From Spectribacter hydrogenoxidans (lineage in GTDB: Bacteria > Pseudomonadota > Gammaproteobacteria > Nevskiales > Salinisphaeraceae), in assembly GCF_031846275.1 (NCBI RefSeq), contig NZ_JAVRIB010000002.1:124001-188000 (forward strand): a DNA stretch of 64,000 nucleotides. The letters are read 5' to 3'. This document shows, in pieces, positions 44,480 through 53,541 of the stretch; within the stretch, counting starts at the first letter, position 1; each line of letters starts with the position of its first letter. A program made the position numbers and the translations under genes. Under the pieces are notes generated by a model. The model saw only the letters and a program-made list of their open reading frames with translations. It was not told the origin of the DNA and ran no database searches.

Positions 44480-45062
44480 CGGGGGTGTCAGTGCCGTCGG
44501 CGTCGTCGGCGGGTGGCTCGCTCGTGTCTTCGCCTTCGACGCCGGCGCCGGCGGCCGTTTCCGGCTGGATGGTGATGCGTACGCGTTCGTCGTCGCCGCG
44601 CATGGCCTCGGTGCGGCCGCCGTCCAGGAAGTGGCGGATGCGGTCACCGCGTACCGCGTCACCATCGCGGTTGAGCACCGCGCTGCCGTTGAGTTCGAGC
44701 ACCGCATCGGCGGCGCGATAGGTCAGGCGGTTGGCGCGGCCGGTGATGGCGGCGCCGTCCTCGTCATCGTCGGGGTCGCGCCGGATCTGCACCGGCTCGC
44801 CCTCGAGTTCCGCCCGGATTTCGCCGTCGTCGCTGCGGCTGACGGTCAGACGACTGCCGGACAGGCGCAGCGGACCACGGGTGAGCACTACGTTGCCGGT
44901 ATAGGTGCTCACGCCGGTCTTCTGCGATACCTCGGCGCGATCGGCCTCGATATCGATCGGAAACCCCTGGGCGCACACGGTCGGGCTCACCAGCGCCAGT
45001 AGCAGGGGCGCCAGCCAGCGGGTCGCGCGCCGGAGTTCAGGGTTGATAACGAACTTCCACAT
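44469..45062 (-). CDS. lptA: LPS transport periplasmic protein LptA
   Basis: 197-residue periplasmic bridge protein. It has a signal peptide (about 1-31, cleaved after VCA) and then an OstA-like beta-jellyroll domain with the typical opening FPIDIEADRAEVSQKTGVSTY. The C-terminal 30 residues are acidic and low-complexity (EGEDTSEPPADDADGTD), an unusual extension. It overlaps lptC by 26 bases and lptB by 11. Confidence 0.94.
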   Translation of the reverse strand: MWKFVINPELRRATRWLAPLLLALVSPTVCAQGFPIDIEADRAEVSQKTGVSTYTGNVVLTRGPLRLSGSRLTVSRSDDGEIRAELEGEPVQIRRDPDDDEDGAAITGRANRLTYRAADAVLELNGSAVLNRDGDAVRGDRIRHFLDGGRTEAMRGDDERVRITIQPETAAGAGVEGEDTSEPPADDADGTDTPDGG

Positions 45063-45585
45063 CGTTTCGCAATGTCAGACTTTCCTCGCCGAAGCGCAAG
45101 CGCATGCCTCGCGCACTGACCCGCTGGCCGGGCGCGTTACCCACGATGGCGGCATCCGTTTCGGCCTGTTCCTGCTCGGCGCGAATCCACAGCCACGGCG
45201 TGGTGATGGTCCAGTCGCGGCGGCCCGCGCCGTTGTAATCCGCGGTGACGTCGCCGCTCAGGCGCACGTCGCGGCTGCCCGCCGGAATGCGGCCCTCATC
45301 GGCGGCCAGGGTCCAGGCGCGGTCGACGTCGCGGGGATAATCGACCCGGATGTCGGTGAGCCGGGCGGATTCGTCCGGGAAATGCAGCGACGAGGCCGCC
45401 CGGATTCGGTAGGCTGGCTCGCCGGCGGCGTTGAACTGCCGGACCTGGGCGTCGAGCAGGTAGTAGTTGCTGCCCTCGGGGGTGGTGGCCACCGGTGTAT
45501 CATCGGGGGCCTGCGAACCACCGCGGGTCAGCAGTAGGATCACCACCGCGGCGGCCAGCGCCGCCATCAGCACCAGCGGTCGCAC
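45037..45585 (-). CDS. lptC: LPS export protein LptC
   Basis: 182-residue bitopic inner-membrane protein of the LPS bridge. One N-terminal transmembrane helix (about 4-22, LVLMAALAAAVVILLL) is followed by a periplasmic jellyroll domain that begins SNYYLLDAQVRQFNAAGEP, the usual LptC opening. It lies between kdsC (three bases upstream) and lptA (overlap). Confidence 0.93.
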   Translation of the reverse strand: MRPLVLMAALAAAVVILLLTRGGSQAPDDTPVATTPEGSNYYLLDAQVRQFNAAGEPAYRIRAASSLHFPDESARLTDIRVDYPRDVDRAWTLAADEGRIPAGSRDVRLSGDVTADYNGAGRRDWTITTPWLWIRAEQEQAETDAAIVGNAPGQRVSARGMRLRFGEESLTLRNDVEVRYQP

Positions 45586-45588
45586 CGA

Positions 45589-46083
45589 TTAGCCCTCGCG
45601 GGCCGCGACCAGCAGGTCGCAGGCTTCGCGGACGGCCCCGTGGCCGCCGGCCGCGCAGCTGATCCAGTCGGCGCCAGCGCGCACCTCGGGCACCGCGTCG
45701 GCCACCGCCAGCGCCACGCCGGCTCGTTCCATCAGCGGCAGATCGGGCAGGTCGTCGCCCATGACCGCGGCCCGGGCGGCGTCGATGCCCCGTTCTTCGA
45801 GCAGGTCTTCGAACGCGGCCAGCTTGTCGTCGCAATCGAGGGTGATGTACTGCAGGCCCAGTTCCAGCAGCCGGTCCTCCACGGCTCGCGAGGGCCGGCC
45901 GCTGATCACCGCGGGGGTGATACCGGCCGCCTGCAGACGTTTCAGGCCCAGCCCGTCGCGAACGTGCATGGTCTTCAACTCCATGCCGTCGGGACCCAGC
46001 CATAGCCGGCCGTCGGTGAGTACGCCGTCCACGTCGAATACGGCCAGTTCCACCGCGGCCGCCCGGGTCTGCCAATCGCTCAT
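45589..46083 (-). CDS. kdsC: 3-deoxy-D-manno-octulosonate 8-phosphate phosphatase
   Basis: 164-residue HAD-family phosphatase releasing Kdo from Kdo-8-phosphate for LPS inner core synthesis. The catalytic motif is VFDVDGVLTDGRLW (both Asp present), the second motif is in VISGRPSRAV and the metal-binding acidic residues lie in VMGDDLPDLPLM. The small capless C0 type matches KdsC. It overlaps kdsD (ATGA). Confidence 0.95.
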   Translation of the reverse strand: MSDWQTRAAAVELAVFDVDGVLTDGRLWLGPDGMELKTMHVRDGLGLKRLQAAGITPAVISGRPSRAVEDRLLELGLQYITLDCDDKLAAFEDLLEERGIDAARAAVMGDDLPDLPLMERAGVALAVADAVPEVRAGADWISCAAGGHGAVREACDLLVAAREG

Positions 46084-47084
46084 AACACCCTCGCCAGCAG
46101 CAGATCGCGCATGTTCAGCGCCCCGATCGGGCGCTGCTCGTCATCCACGACCAGCAGGCCGTTGATTTGTTCGATTTCCATCATCCGCAGGGCCTCGGCG
46201 GCCAGCATCTCGGCCGGAGCGGTGCGCGGGTCCGGCGTCATCACCGCGTGGATTGGCGTGGTGCGTACGTCGACATCGGCATCCAGCGCCCGGCGCAGAT
46301 CGCCGTCGGTGAACAGGCCGGTCAGGCGGCCCTCGGCATCGGTCACCGCGGTCATCCCCAGGCGCTTGCGGGTCATCTCCAGCAGGGCCTCGCGCAACGT
46401 CGTGGTATCGGTTACCGCCGGCACGTCGTCTCCCTGGTGCATGACATCCGCGAGCCGCACCAGCAGCCGCTTGCCCAGTGAGCCGCCGGGATGCGAGCGG
46501 GCAAAGTCCTCCGCAGTGAATTCGCGCGCCTCGAGCAGAGCGATTGCCAGTGCATCACCCATGGTCAGGGCCGCGGTGGTGGACGAAGTCGGCGCCAGAT
46601 CCAGCGGGCAGGCCTCCAGCGCCACGGCCACGTCGATATGCACGTCCGCCCGCACGGCCAGCGTGGAACCGGGCTTGCCGGTCATCGCCACCAGCGGCAC
46701 GCCCAGGCGCTTGATCAGCGGCAGGATGGTAAGAATCTCGGCGGTTTCCCCGGAATTTGACAGGGCCAGCACCACATCGGTGCCGGTGACCATGCCCAGG
46801 TCGCCGTGGCTGGCCTCGCCGGGATGCACGAAGAAGGCGGGCGTGCCGGTGGAGGCCAGGGTGGCGGCGATCTTGCCGCCGACGTGGCCGGACTTGCCCA
46901 TGCCGGTAACGATCACGCGGCCGCGGCAGTCGTAGAACAGCCGGCAGGCGGCGGCGAAGCGTTCGTCGATGCGTTCGCGCAGTGCGGTGACGGCATCGGC
47001 TTCGATGTCGATCACCCGCCGCCCCATGGCTATGAGCTGGTCGCTGTCCATCATGGGCGCATTATCCAGCGGCGCCGCCTTCAT
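46080..47084 (-). CDS. kdsD: D-arabinose 5-phosphate isomerase
   Basis: 334-residue enzyme making arabinose 5-phosphate for Kdo synthesis. It has an SIS sugar-isomerase domain (about 45-180, with VTGMGKSGHVGGKIAATLAS and ALSNSGETAEI) and a pair of CBS domains (about 215-334). The start at ATG 47084 overlaps the yrbG stop; ATGs at codons 11 and 12 (MMDSDQ) are alternatives, giving a length closer to E. coli KdsD (328). Full LPS-core operon context. Confidence 0.95.
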   Translation of the reverse strand: MKAAPLDNAPMMDSDQLIAMGRRVIDIEADAVTALRERIDERFAAACRLFYDCRGRVIVTGMGKSGHVGGKIAATLASTGTPAFFVHPGEASHGDLGMVTGTDVVLALSNSGETAEILTILPLIKRLGVPLVAMTGKPGSTLAVRADVHIDVAVALEACPLDLAPTSSTTAALTMGDALAIALLEAREFTAEDFARSHPGGSLGKRLLVRLADVMHQGDDVPAVTDTTTLREALLEMTRKRLGMTAVTDAEGRLTGLFTDGDLRRALDADVDVRTTPIHAVMTPDPRTAPAEMLAAEALRMMEIEQINGLLVVDDEQRPIGALNMRDLLLARVL

Positions 47085-48043
47085 GGGAAACGCTGCATGA
47101 AAAGCAGTGTGCCGTAGCCGATGAAACCGGACAGCAACAGCAGCCCGCCGCCGCGGCCGATGCGGTGGGCGCCGAAGCGGGATAGCAGGTACACCGCCAG
47201 GATGGCGGCCAGCATGGCCGGCATGTCCCGCACCAGCGCGCCGGCCGGAATGAATCCGGGCGCCAGCAGCGCGGGGAAGGGCAGGACCGCGAGAATGTTG
47301 AACAGGTTGGAGCCCAGCACGTTGCCGATCACCAGGTCGGGCTGTTTCTGCCGCACGGCCGAAATAGCGGTAGCCAGTTCCGGCAGTGACGTGCCCACGG
47401 CCACGACGGTCAGTCCGATCACCAACTCGCTCACCCCGATGGCGGCGGCGATGTTGCCCGCGCCCCACACCAGCGCCTGGGAGCTGGCCGGCAACAGTGC
47501 CAGCCCCAGCAGCAGCCACAACACGGCACTGCGCGGGGACATGCGCTCCACCGGGTCGGTTTCCAGGTCCGGGGCGAGGGGGTCCGATTCGCCGCGCCGG
47601 CCCAGCATCACCAGAAAGCCGAGAAAGCCCGCCAGCCCGATCAGCAGGATGATGCCGTCGAAGACCGATAGCTGGTTGTCCAGCGCCAGCCCCACCGTGA
47701 GCACGCTGATGCCGATCACCAGCGGCATTTCGCGCCGCACCAGGATCGGCTGTACCACCAGCGGCGTGATCACCGCGGCGCTGCCCAGGACCAGTGTCAT
47801 GTTGGCCACGTTGGAGCCGATCACGTTGCCGATGGCGATACCTTCGCGCCCCTGGAGCGAGGCAATCACCGACACCACCATCTCCGGTGCCGAGGTGCCG
47901 AAACCGACCACCGTCAGGCCGACCAGAAGCGGGGGAACGCCCAGCAGCCGCGCGGTGGTCGCGGCCGCATTGATGAAGCGATCGGCGGACAGGGCGAGAA
48001 CGGCCAGGCCGCCGGCAACGGCCAGGAAATCGGCCAGCATCAT
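47081..48043 (-). CDS. yrbG: Calcium/sodium antiporter, YrbG family
   Basis: 320-residue inner-membrane cation exchanger of the CaCA family, with about ten transmembrane helices. Both alpha repeats carry the signature, GFGTSAPEMVVSV with GNVIGSNVAN in the first half and AVGTSLPELATAI with GNVLGSNLFN in the second. It begins the kds-lpt-rpoN operon as in E. coli and is divergent from the ABC genes at 48173. Confidence 0.94.
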   Translation of the reverse strand: MMLADFLAVAGGLAVLALSADRFINAAATTARLLGVPPLLVGLTVVGFGTSAPEMVVSVIASLQGREGIAIGNVIGSNVANMTLVLGSAAVITPLVVQPILVRREMPLVIGISVLTVGLALDNQLSVFDGIILLIGLAGFLGFLVMLGRRGESDPLAPDLETDPVERMSPRSAVLWLLLGLALLPASSQALVWGAGNIAAAIGVSELVIGLTVVAVGTSLPELATAISAVRQKQPDLVIGNVLGSNLFNILAVLPFPALLAPGFIPAGALVRDMPAMLAAILAVYLLSRFGAHRIGRGGGLLLLSGFIGYGTLLFMQRFP

Positions 48044-48172
48044 TCGGGAAGGTTCCTTAGCGCTCGGCGCGAAAACGCGCATGATAACGCAGGGTTGCCG
48101 GCACTCAGTCCGGCTGCGGCCGCTTGACCCCGGGGCGTATACTGTCGCGCCCGCCCGAACACCGCGAACCGC

Positions 48173-49096
48173 ATGACCCAACCGGCCGTTTCCATTCGTG
48201 ACATCCACAAGCGATTCGGCGATTTCGAGGCCCTCAAGGGCGTGTCGTTCGATATCCAGCGCGGTGAATTCTTCGGCCTGCTGGGGCCGAACGGCGCTGG
48301 CAAGTCCACCCTGATCAGCATCATTGCCGGGCTCTGCCGGGCCACCAGCGGCAACATCGCGGTACTCGGCCATGATGTGGTCACCGATTACCGTGCGGCG
48401 CGCCGCAGCCTCGGTGTAGTACCCCAGGAACTGGTCTACGATCCGTTCTTCCCGGTGGAGGATTTGTTGCGTCTTCAGGCTGGCTACTACGGCTGCGGGC
48501 GGGACTACTGGCCGTGGATCGACGAACTGCTCGAGGCGCTGGAGCTGGACGACAAGCGCGATGCCAGCATGCGCCAGCTGTCCGGCGGCATGAAGCGCCG
48601 GGTGCTGATCGCCCAGGCGCTGGTGCACAAGCCCGACGTGGTGATCCTCGACGAACCCACCGCCGGGGTGGACGTGGAGCTGCGGCGCACCCTGTGGCGG
48701 TTCACCCGCCGGCTTTACGAGGAGGGTCATACCATTGTGCTGACCACGCACTACCTCGAGGAAGCCGAGGAACTGTGCGACCGCATTGCCATCCTGAATC
48801 ACGGTGAATTGCGGGTGCTAGAGGAAAAGCGGGCGCTGCTGGACCGGCATCCGTTCCGCTTTCTCAAGCTGCGCCTGGAAGGCCGCGGCCGGCTACCCGA
48901 TGACGTCCGGGCCCTGGCCGAGAACATCAACGGCAAGGAGATCGAGCTGCGGCTGGAGCAGGGGCGCCACAATATCTCCGACGTGATCGAATCGATCCGT
49001 GCCGCCGGCTTCCGGGTGCAGGACGTGCGCACCCGGGAGCCCTCGCTGGAGGACATCTTCGTCGAGCTTACGGCCGACGAGGAGGCTCCGGCATGA
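48173..49096 (+). CDS. ABC-2 type exporter ATP-binding protein (YadG-like)
   Basis: 307-residue ATPase with Walker A GPNGAGKS (about 42), signature LSGGMKRRVLIAQAL (about 143) and Walker B VVILDEPTAGVD (about 162). The length and the C-terminal EPSLEDIFVELT motif match YadG/CcmA-type ATPases. It overlaps the permease gene by four bases. The substrate is unknown. It occupies the place held in E. coli by the mla (yrbF-B) genes, between yrbG and ibaG. Confidence 0.92.
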   Translation: MTQPAVSIRDIHKRFGDFEALKGVSFDIQRGEFFGLLGPNGAGKSTLISIIAGLCRATSGNIAVLGHDVVTDYRAARRSLGVVPQELVYDPFFPVEDLLRLQAGYYGCGRDYWPWIDELLEALELDDKRDASMRQLSGGMKRRVLIAQALVHKPDVVILDEPTAGVDVELRRTLWRFTRRLYEEGHTIVLTTHYLEEAEELCDRIAILNHGELRVLEEKRALLDRHPFRFLKLRLEGRGRLPDDVRALAENINGKEIELRLEQGRHNISDVIESIRAAGFRVQDVRTREPSLEDIFVELTADEEAPA

Positions 49097-49854
49097 ACTG
49101 GTACGGCTGCTACACCCTCTTCAAGAAGGAGATCCGCCGCTTCCAGAGCGTGATCGGGCAGACCGTGGCGGCGCCCGTGATCACCGCGATGCTCTATCTG
49201 CTGGTGTTCCGTCAGGTGCTCGAGGATCGGGTGCAGGTCTATGACGGCGTGGCCTACACCGCGTTCCTGATTCCCGGCCTGATCATGATGAGCATCATCC
49301 AGAATGCTTTTGCCAATACCTCTTCGTCGATCACCCAGTCCAAGGTGATGGGCAATCTGGTGTTCGTGCTGATGACACCGCTGTCGGCATTCGAGCTTTA
49401 CGTGGCCTATATCGGCGCCGCGCTGGTGCGGGCGGCGCTGGTGGCGGGCGGGCTATTCCTGATGGCCCAGTTCTTCGTGCGTACGCCCCTGACCCATCCT
49501 CTGATGGTGCTGGCGATGCTGTTCCTGGCCGGTGGCACGCTGGCGGTGCTGGGTTTGATCGCCGGCATTCTGGCCGACAAGTTCGAGCATTTGGCGGCGT
49601 TCCAGAATTTCTTCATCATGCCGCTGTCGTTCCTGTCCGGCGTGTTCTACTCGATTCACTCGCTGCCGGATTTCTGGCGGGCGGCCTCCCACTACAATCC
49701 GTTCTTCTACATGATCGACGGCTTCCGCTACGGTTTCTTCGGCGTCGGCGACGTGGGCCCCTGGCAGACGCTGGCGGTGGTGTCGGTGTTCTTCGTGGCG
49801 GTATCGGCACTGGCCATCACGATGCTCGCCCGCGGGACCCGTATCCGCAGCTGA
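49093..49854 (+). CDS. ABC-2 type exporter permease (YadH-like)
   Basis: 253-residue membrane protein with six predicted helices. The family C-terminal pattern FLSGVFYSIHSLPDFWR and NPFFYMIDGFRYGFFG is present, as in YadH and NodJ-type permeases. It is coupled to the ATPase by an ATGA overlap, making a two-gene exporter. The substrate is unknown. Confidence 0.92.
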   Translation: MNWYGCYTLFKKEIRRFQSVIGQTVAAPVITAMLYLLVFRQVLEDRVQVYDGVAYTAFLIPGLIMMSIIQNAFANTSSSITQSKVMGNLVFVLMTPLSAFELYVAYIGAALVRAALVAGGLFLMAQFFVRTPLTHPLMVLAMLFLAGGTLAVLGLIAGILADKFEHLAAFQNFFIMPLSFLSGVFYSIHSLPDFWRAASHYNPFFYMIDGFRYGFFGVGDVGPWQTLAVVSVFFVAVSALAITMLARGTRIRS

Positions 49855-49873
49855 CTTGGGACACAGACGCAGG

Positions 49874-49893
49874 CCGCGGGGAATGGGTCAGAG
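49874..49893 (+). repeat. 20-base direct repeat, copy 1
   Basis: CCGCGGGGAATGGGTCAGAG recurs with one mismatch at 50225-50244, so the two copies flank ibaG. The GGGTCAGAG core resembles ends of transposase-linked REP sequences, but no hairpin partner is complete here. Confidence 0.6.
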
Positions 49894-49969
49894 AGTCCCT
49901 TGGCGGGCGTGATAAACTCCGCGGCCCGCAAACGTCGACGGTACAGCCCCGGAATCAGGCCTTTCGCGC

Positions 49970-50209
49970 ATGGTGACACCCGAGCAAATCAAGTCGCTGA
50001 TCGAAGCCGGTCTACCCGACGCTACGGTGGAGGTGGTCGGCGACGACGGCACCCACTTCGCTGCCCGGGTGGTATCCCCGAGCTTTGCCGGTCAGGGCAA
50101 GCTGGCGCAGCACCGGATGGTCTATGCCACCCTCGGCGAGCGCATGGGCGACGAGATTCATGCCCTGTCGCTGCGTACGCTCACCCCGGACCAGGCCGGC
50201 GGCCAGTGA
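49970..50209 (+). CDS. ibaG: BolA family protein IbaG
   Basis: 79-residue BolA-like protein (MVTPEQIKSLIEAGLPDATVEV onwards, MVTPEQIKSLIEAG shown) that with monothiol glutaredoxins handles iron-sulfur clusters and affects acid resistance and envelope properties. The conserved histidine region KLAQHRMVYATLGERM is present. Placed directly before murA, as in other gammaproteobacteria. Confidence 0.94.
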   Translation: MVTPEQIKSLIEAGLPDATVEVVGDDGTHFAARVVSPSFAGQGKLAQHRMVYATLGERMGDEIHALSLRTLTPDQAGGQ

Positions 50210-50224
50210 CTGTCGTTCCGCGTG

Positions 50225-50244
50225 CCGCGGGGAATGAGTCAGAG
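50225..50244 (+). repeat. 20-base direct repeat, copy 2
   Basis: CCGCGGGGAATGAGTCAGAG differs from 49874-49893 by one base. It lies between ibaG and murA, 12 bases before the murA start, so its AGAGGG end may serve as the murA ribosome binding site. Confidence 0.6.
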
Positions 50245-50256
50245 GGCTTTTAGCTG

Positions 50257-51540
50257 ATGGATCTGCTGCGCATAGCGGGCGGGCGGCCGCTCGAGGGCGA
50301 GGTTCGCGCCTCCGGGGCCAAGAACGCCACGCTGCCCATCATGTCGGCGGCACTGCTGATCGACGAGCCGCTGATCGTGGAAAACGTCCCGCATCTGGAG
50401 GATGTGACCACCACCAACATGCTGCTGGCGCAGATGGGCGTGAGCGTGACCATCGGCGATCACATGGTAGTGGAGGCCGATGCGTCCACCATTACTTCGA
50501 AGGTGGCGCCCTACGAACTGGTCAAGACCATGCGCGCCTCGATCCTGGTGCTCGGTCCGCTGCTGGCCCGCCACGGCGAAGCGGAAGTGTCCCTGCCGGG
50601 TGGCTGCGCAATTGGCGCACGACCCGTGGACATCCACCTGCGCGGGCTTACCGCGATGGGGGCGGAAATCACCGTGGAAGCTGGGTATATCCGCGCCCGG
50701 GCCGGCCGGCTCAGGGGTGCCCGCATCGCCATGGACACGGTGACCGTGACCGGCACCGAGAATCTGATGATGGCGGCCACGCTCGCCGAGGGCACCACCG
50801 TGCTGGAAAACGCTGCCCGCGAGCCGGAGGTGGTGGATCTGGCCGACTGCCTCAACGCCATGGGCGCGCGCGTGTCCGGGGCCGGCTCGTCGGTGATCAC
50901 CATCGAGGGGGTGCGCGCGCTGCACGGCGCCCGCTACCGGGTACTGCCGGACCGCATCGAGACCGGCACCTTCCTGGTGGCCGGCGCTGCCACCCGCGGC
51001 CGGGTGCGGGTCAACAACACCGATCCGGCCCTGGTCGAGGCAGTCACCCTCAAACTGGAAGAGGCCGGCGGCCGTATTACTACGGGGCCTGACTGGGTGG
51101 CGGTGGACATGGAAGGCCGGCGCCCCCGGTCGGTGAACCTGCGGACATCGCCGTATCCGGGCTTCCCGACCGATATGCAGGCCCAGTTCTGCACCCTCAA
51201 TGCGGTGGCCGAGGGCGTGGGCACGATTACCGAAACCGTGTTCGAGAACCGTTTCATGCACGTGTCGGAACTCCAGCGCATGGGCGCGGACATCCGCCAG
51301 GAAGGCAACACCGTGATCGTGCGCGGCCAGGCGGAGCTGACCGGCGCCCCGGTGATGGCCACCGACCTGCGGGCTTCGGCCTCGCTGGTGCTGGCCGGAC
51401 TGGTGGCGGATGGGGCCACCGAGGTCCGGCGCATCTACCACATCGACCGCGGTTACGAATGCATCGAGGAGAAGCTGGCCCAGCTGGGCGCTCGCATTCA
51501 GCGGCTGCCGGACCGTGCGCCGATGGAGGCGGTCTCGTGA
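50257..51540 (+). CDS. murA: UDP-N-acetylglucosamine 1-carboxyvinyltransferase
   Basis: 427-residue enzyme of the first committed peptidoglycan step, transferring enolpyruvate from PEP to UDP-GlcNAc. The inside-out alpha/beta-barrel fold is apparent, with the nucleophile cysteine in LPGGCAIGARPVD (about 116, the fosfomycin target) and the conserved KNA near residue 22 and RTSPYPGFPTDMQAQF near 296. Its stop overlaps the hisG start (GTGA). Confidence 0.97.
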   Translation: MDLLRIAGGRPLEGEVRASGAKNATLPIMSAALLIDEPLIVENVPHLEDVTTTNMLLAQMGVSVTIGDHMVVEADASTITSKVAPYELVKTMRASILVLGPLLARHGEAEVSLPGGCAIGARPVDIHLRGLTAMGAEITVEAGYIRARAGRLRGARIAMDTVTVTGTENLMMAATLAEGTTVLENAAREPEVVDLADCLNAMGARVSGAGSSVITIEGVRALHGARYRVLPDRIETGTFLVAGAATRGRVRVNNTDPALVEAVTLKLEEAGGRITTGPDWVAVDMEGRRPRSVNLRTSPYPGFPTDMQAQFCTLNAVAEGVGTITETVFENRFMHVSELQRMGADIRQEGNTVIVRGQAELTGAPVMATDLRASASLVLAGLVADGATEVRRIYHIDRGYECIEEKLAQLGARIQRLPDRAPMEAVS

Positions 51541-52190
51541 GTGGCCTGACCCTGGCGCTGTCCAAGGGGCGCATTCTCGAGGACACGCTGCCGATGCTTT
51601 CGGCTGCCGGCTTGACGCCCGAAGAGGATCCGCTGTCCAGCCGCAAGCTGGTGTTTGCCACCAACGATCCCGGGCTGCGGCTGCTGGTGATCCGGGCCTC
51701 GGACGTGCCCACCTTCGTCGCCTACGGCGCCGCGGACGTGGGCGTGGCCGGCAAGGATGTGCTGGTGGAGCACGGCGGCCGTGACCTCTACGAGCCTCTT
51801 GATCTGGGCATCGCCCGCTGCCGGATGATGGTGGCCGGTCTGCCCGGGGCGCTGGACGGGCCGGCCTCGCGCCCGCTACGGGTGGCGACCAAGTACGTGG
51901 AGACCGCCCGGGCGCACTTCGCGCGGGTGGGGCGACAGGTGGAGATCATCAAGCTTTACGGCTCGATGGAGTTGGCGCCGATCGTGGGCCTGGCCGATGT
52001 CATCGTGGACCTGGTCGATACCGGCAATACCCTGCGCGCCAACGGGCTCGAGGCCTTCACCGAGATCGACACCATCAGTTCCCGGCTGGTAGTGAACAAG
52101 GCATCCATGAAGATGAAGCATGCGGCGATCCGGCGCCTTCTGGACACGTTCGCGACAGCCACCGGAGGTGGTCATGCGGCGACTGGCTAG
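51537..52190 (+). CDS. hisG: ATP phosphoribosyltransferase, short form
   Basis: 217-residue first enzyme of histidine synthesis. Short-form HisG lacks the regulatory C-terminal domain and needs HisZ, which is not in this window. Motifs: LALSKGRILEDTLPML at the N-terminus, AYGAADVGVAGKDVL (about 62) and the PRPP loop VDLVDTGNTLRANGL (about 162). The GTG at 51537 overlaps the murA stop and starts the family pattern; an in-frame ATG upstream lies inside murA. Confidence 0.95.
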   Translation: MSGLTLALSKGRILEDTLPMLSAAGLTPEEDPLSSRKLVFATNDPGLRLLVIRASDVPTFVAYGAADVGVAGKDVLVEHGGRDLYEPLDLGIARCRMMVAGLPGALDGPASRPLRVATKYVETARAHFARVGRQVEIIKLYGSMELAPIVGLADVIVDLVDTGNTLRANGLEAFTEIDTISSRLVVNKASMKMKHAAIRRLLDTFATATGGGHAATG

Positions 52191-53475
52191 TTCGCAGCCC
52201 GGTTTTGACGCCGACTTCGCCGCGTTCATCCGGCGCGAGGACGAACGCGAGACCAAGGTCGCCGAGCGGGTGAGCGAGATCATCCAGGCGGTGCGCACCC
52301 GGGGCGATGCCGCGCTGCTGGCCTACAGCCGCGAGCTCGATGGCGTGCAGGCCGAGTCGGTGGCGGGGCTGGAAATCGGCCGCGAGCAACTGGCGCAGGC
52401 CCTACTGGACATCCCCGGGCGGGAGCGCGACGCCCTGCGCCACGCCGCCGATCGCCTGCGCGACTACGCCGAGTGCCAGCGCATTGATGCCTGGCAGTTC
52501 GAGGACGACGACGGCAATACCCTGGGCCAGCTGGTGCGGCCGCTGGAACGGGTGGGCGTCTACGCCCCCGGCGGCAAGGCGGCCTATCCCTCGACCGTAC
52601 TGATGAACGCGATTCCGGCCCAGGTGGCGGGGGTGGACGAGATCATTCTGGTGTCGCCCCAGCGGGCGGGTGAGACTAATCCGCTGGTGCTGGCCGCGGC
52701 GGCGCTGGCCGGGGTGGATCGCATGTTCACCATCGGTGGTGCCCAGGCGGTGGCGGCGCTGGCCTACGGTACCGAGACGGTGCCGGCGGTGGACAAGATA
52801 GTCGGCCCCGGCAATGCCTATGTGGCCGCAGCCAAGCGGGAAGTGTTCGGGCAGGTGGGCATCGACATGATTGCCGGCCCCTCGGAGGTGCTGATTCTCG
52901 CCGATGGCAGCGGCAATCCCGAATGGGCGGCGCTGGATCTATTCGCCCAGGCCGAGCATGACGAGGAGGCCCGGGCGATCGTGATCAGCCCGGATGCCGA
53001 TTACCTGGATGCGGTGGCCGCCGCGGTGGGGCGGCGGCTGGACGACCAGCCGCGGGCGGCGATCATCCGCGCGGCGCTGGCGGCGCATGGCGCGCTGATC
53101 CACACCCGCAACCTCGACGAGGCCGTCGACCTGAGCAATCGCATCGCGCCCGAGCATCTGGAACTGGCGCTGGATCGTCCGGACGTGATCATCGACGATA
53201 TCCGCCATGCTGGTGCGGTGTTCATGGGTCACCACTCGCCGGAAGCATTCGGCGACTACTGCGCTGGGCCCAACCATGTGCTGCCCACGGGTCGTACGGC
53301 CCGATTCTCCTCGCCACTGGGGGTTTACGACTTCCAGAAGCGGCTGTCCGTGATCCAGGCTTCGCCGGCCGGCGCGGCACGGCTGGCCCCGGTGGCTGCT
53401 ATCCTGGCGCGCGGCGAGGGGCTGGAGGCCCACGCCCAGTCGGCCGAGGCGCGAGGCAGAACCGGTGATGCCTGA
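52174..53475 (+). CDS. hisD: Histidinol dehydrogenase
   Basis: 433-residue NAD-dependent enzyme for the last two steps of histidine synthesis. Motifs include GVYAPGGKAAYPSTVLMNA (about 130), GGAQAVAALAYGTETVP (about 190), VGPGNAYVAAAKREVFG and the zinc-site region NRIAPEHLEL (about 325). ATG 52174 has GGAGGT upstream and overlaps hisG by 17 bases; hisC follows after 66 bases. Confidence 0.97.
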   Translation: MRRLASSQPGFDADFAAFIRREDERETKVAERVSEIIQAVRTRGDAALLAYSRELDGVQAESVAGLEIGREQLAQALLDIPGRERDALRHAADRLRDYAECQRIDAWQFEDDDGNTLGQLVRPLERVGVYAPGGKAAYPSTVLMNAIPAQVAGVDEIILVSPQRAGETNPLVLAAAALAGVDRMFTIGGAQAVAALAYGTETVPAVDKIVGPGNAYVAAAKREVFGQVGIDMIAGPSEVLILADGSGNPEWAALDLFAQAEHDEEARAIVISPDADYLDAVAAAVGRRLDDQPRAAIIRAALAAHGALIHTRNLDEAVDLSNRIAPEHLELALDRPDVIIDDIRHAGAVFMGHHSPEAFGDYCAGPNHVLPTGRTARFSSPLGVYDFQKRLSVIQASPAGAARLAPVAAILARGEGLEAHAQSAEARGRTGDA

Positions 53476-53541
53476 GGCCCGCGTACTCAACGCCGGCTGC
53501 CTGCCGGTCGCGCGTTACCGATCACCCGTTAGCGACTCGCA

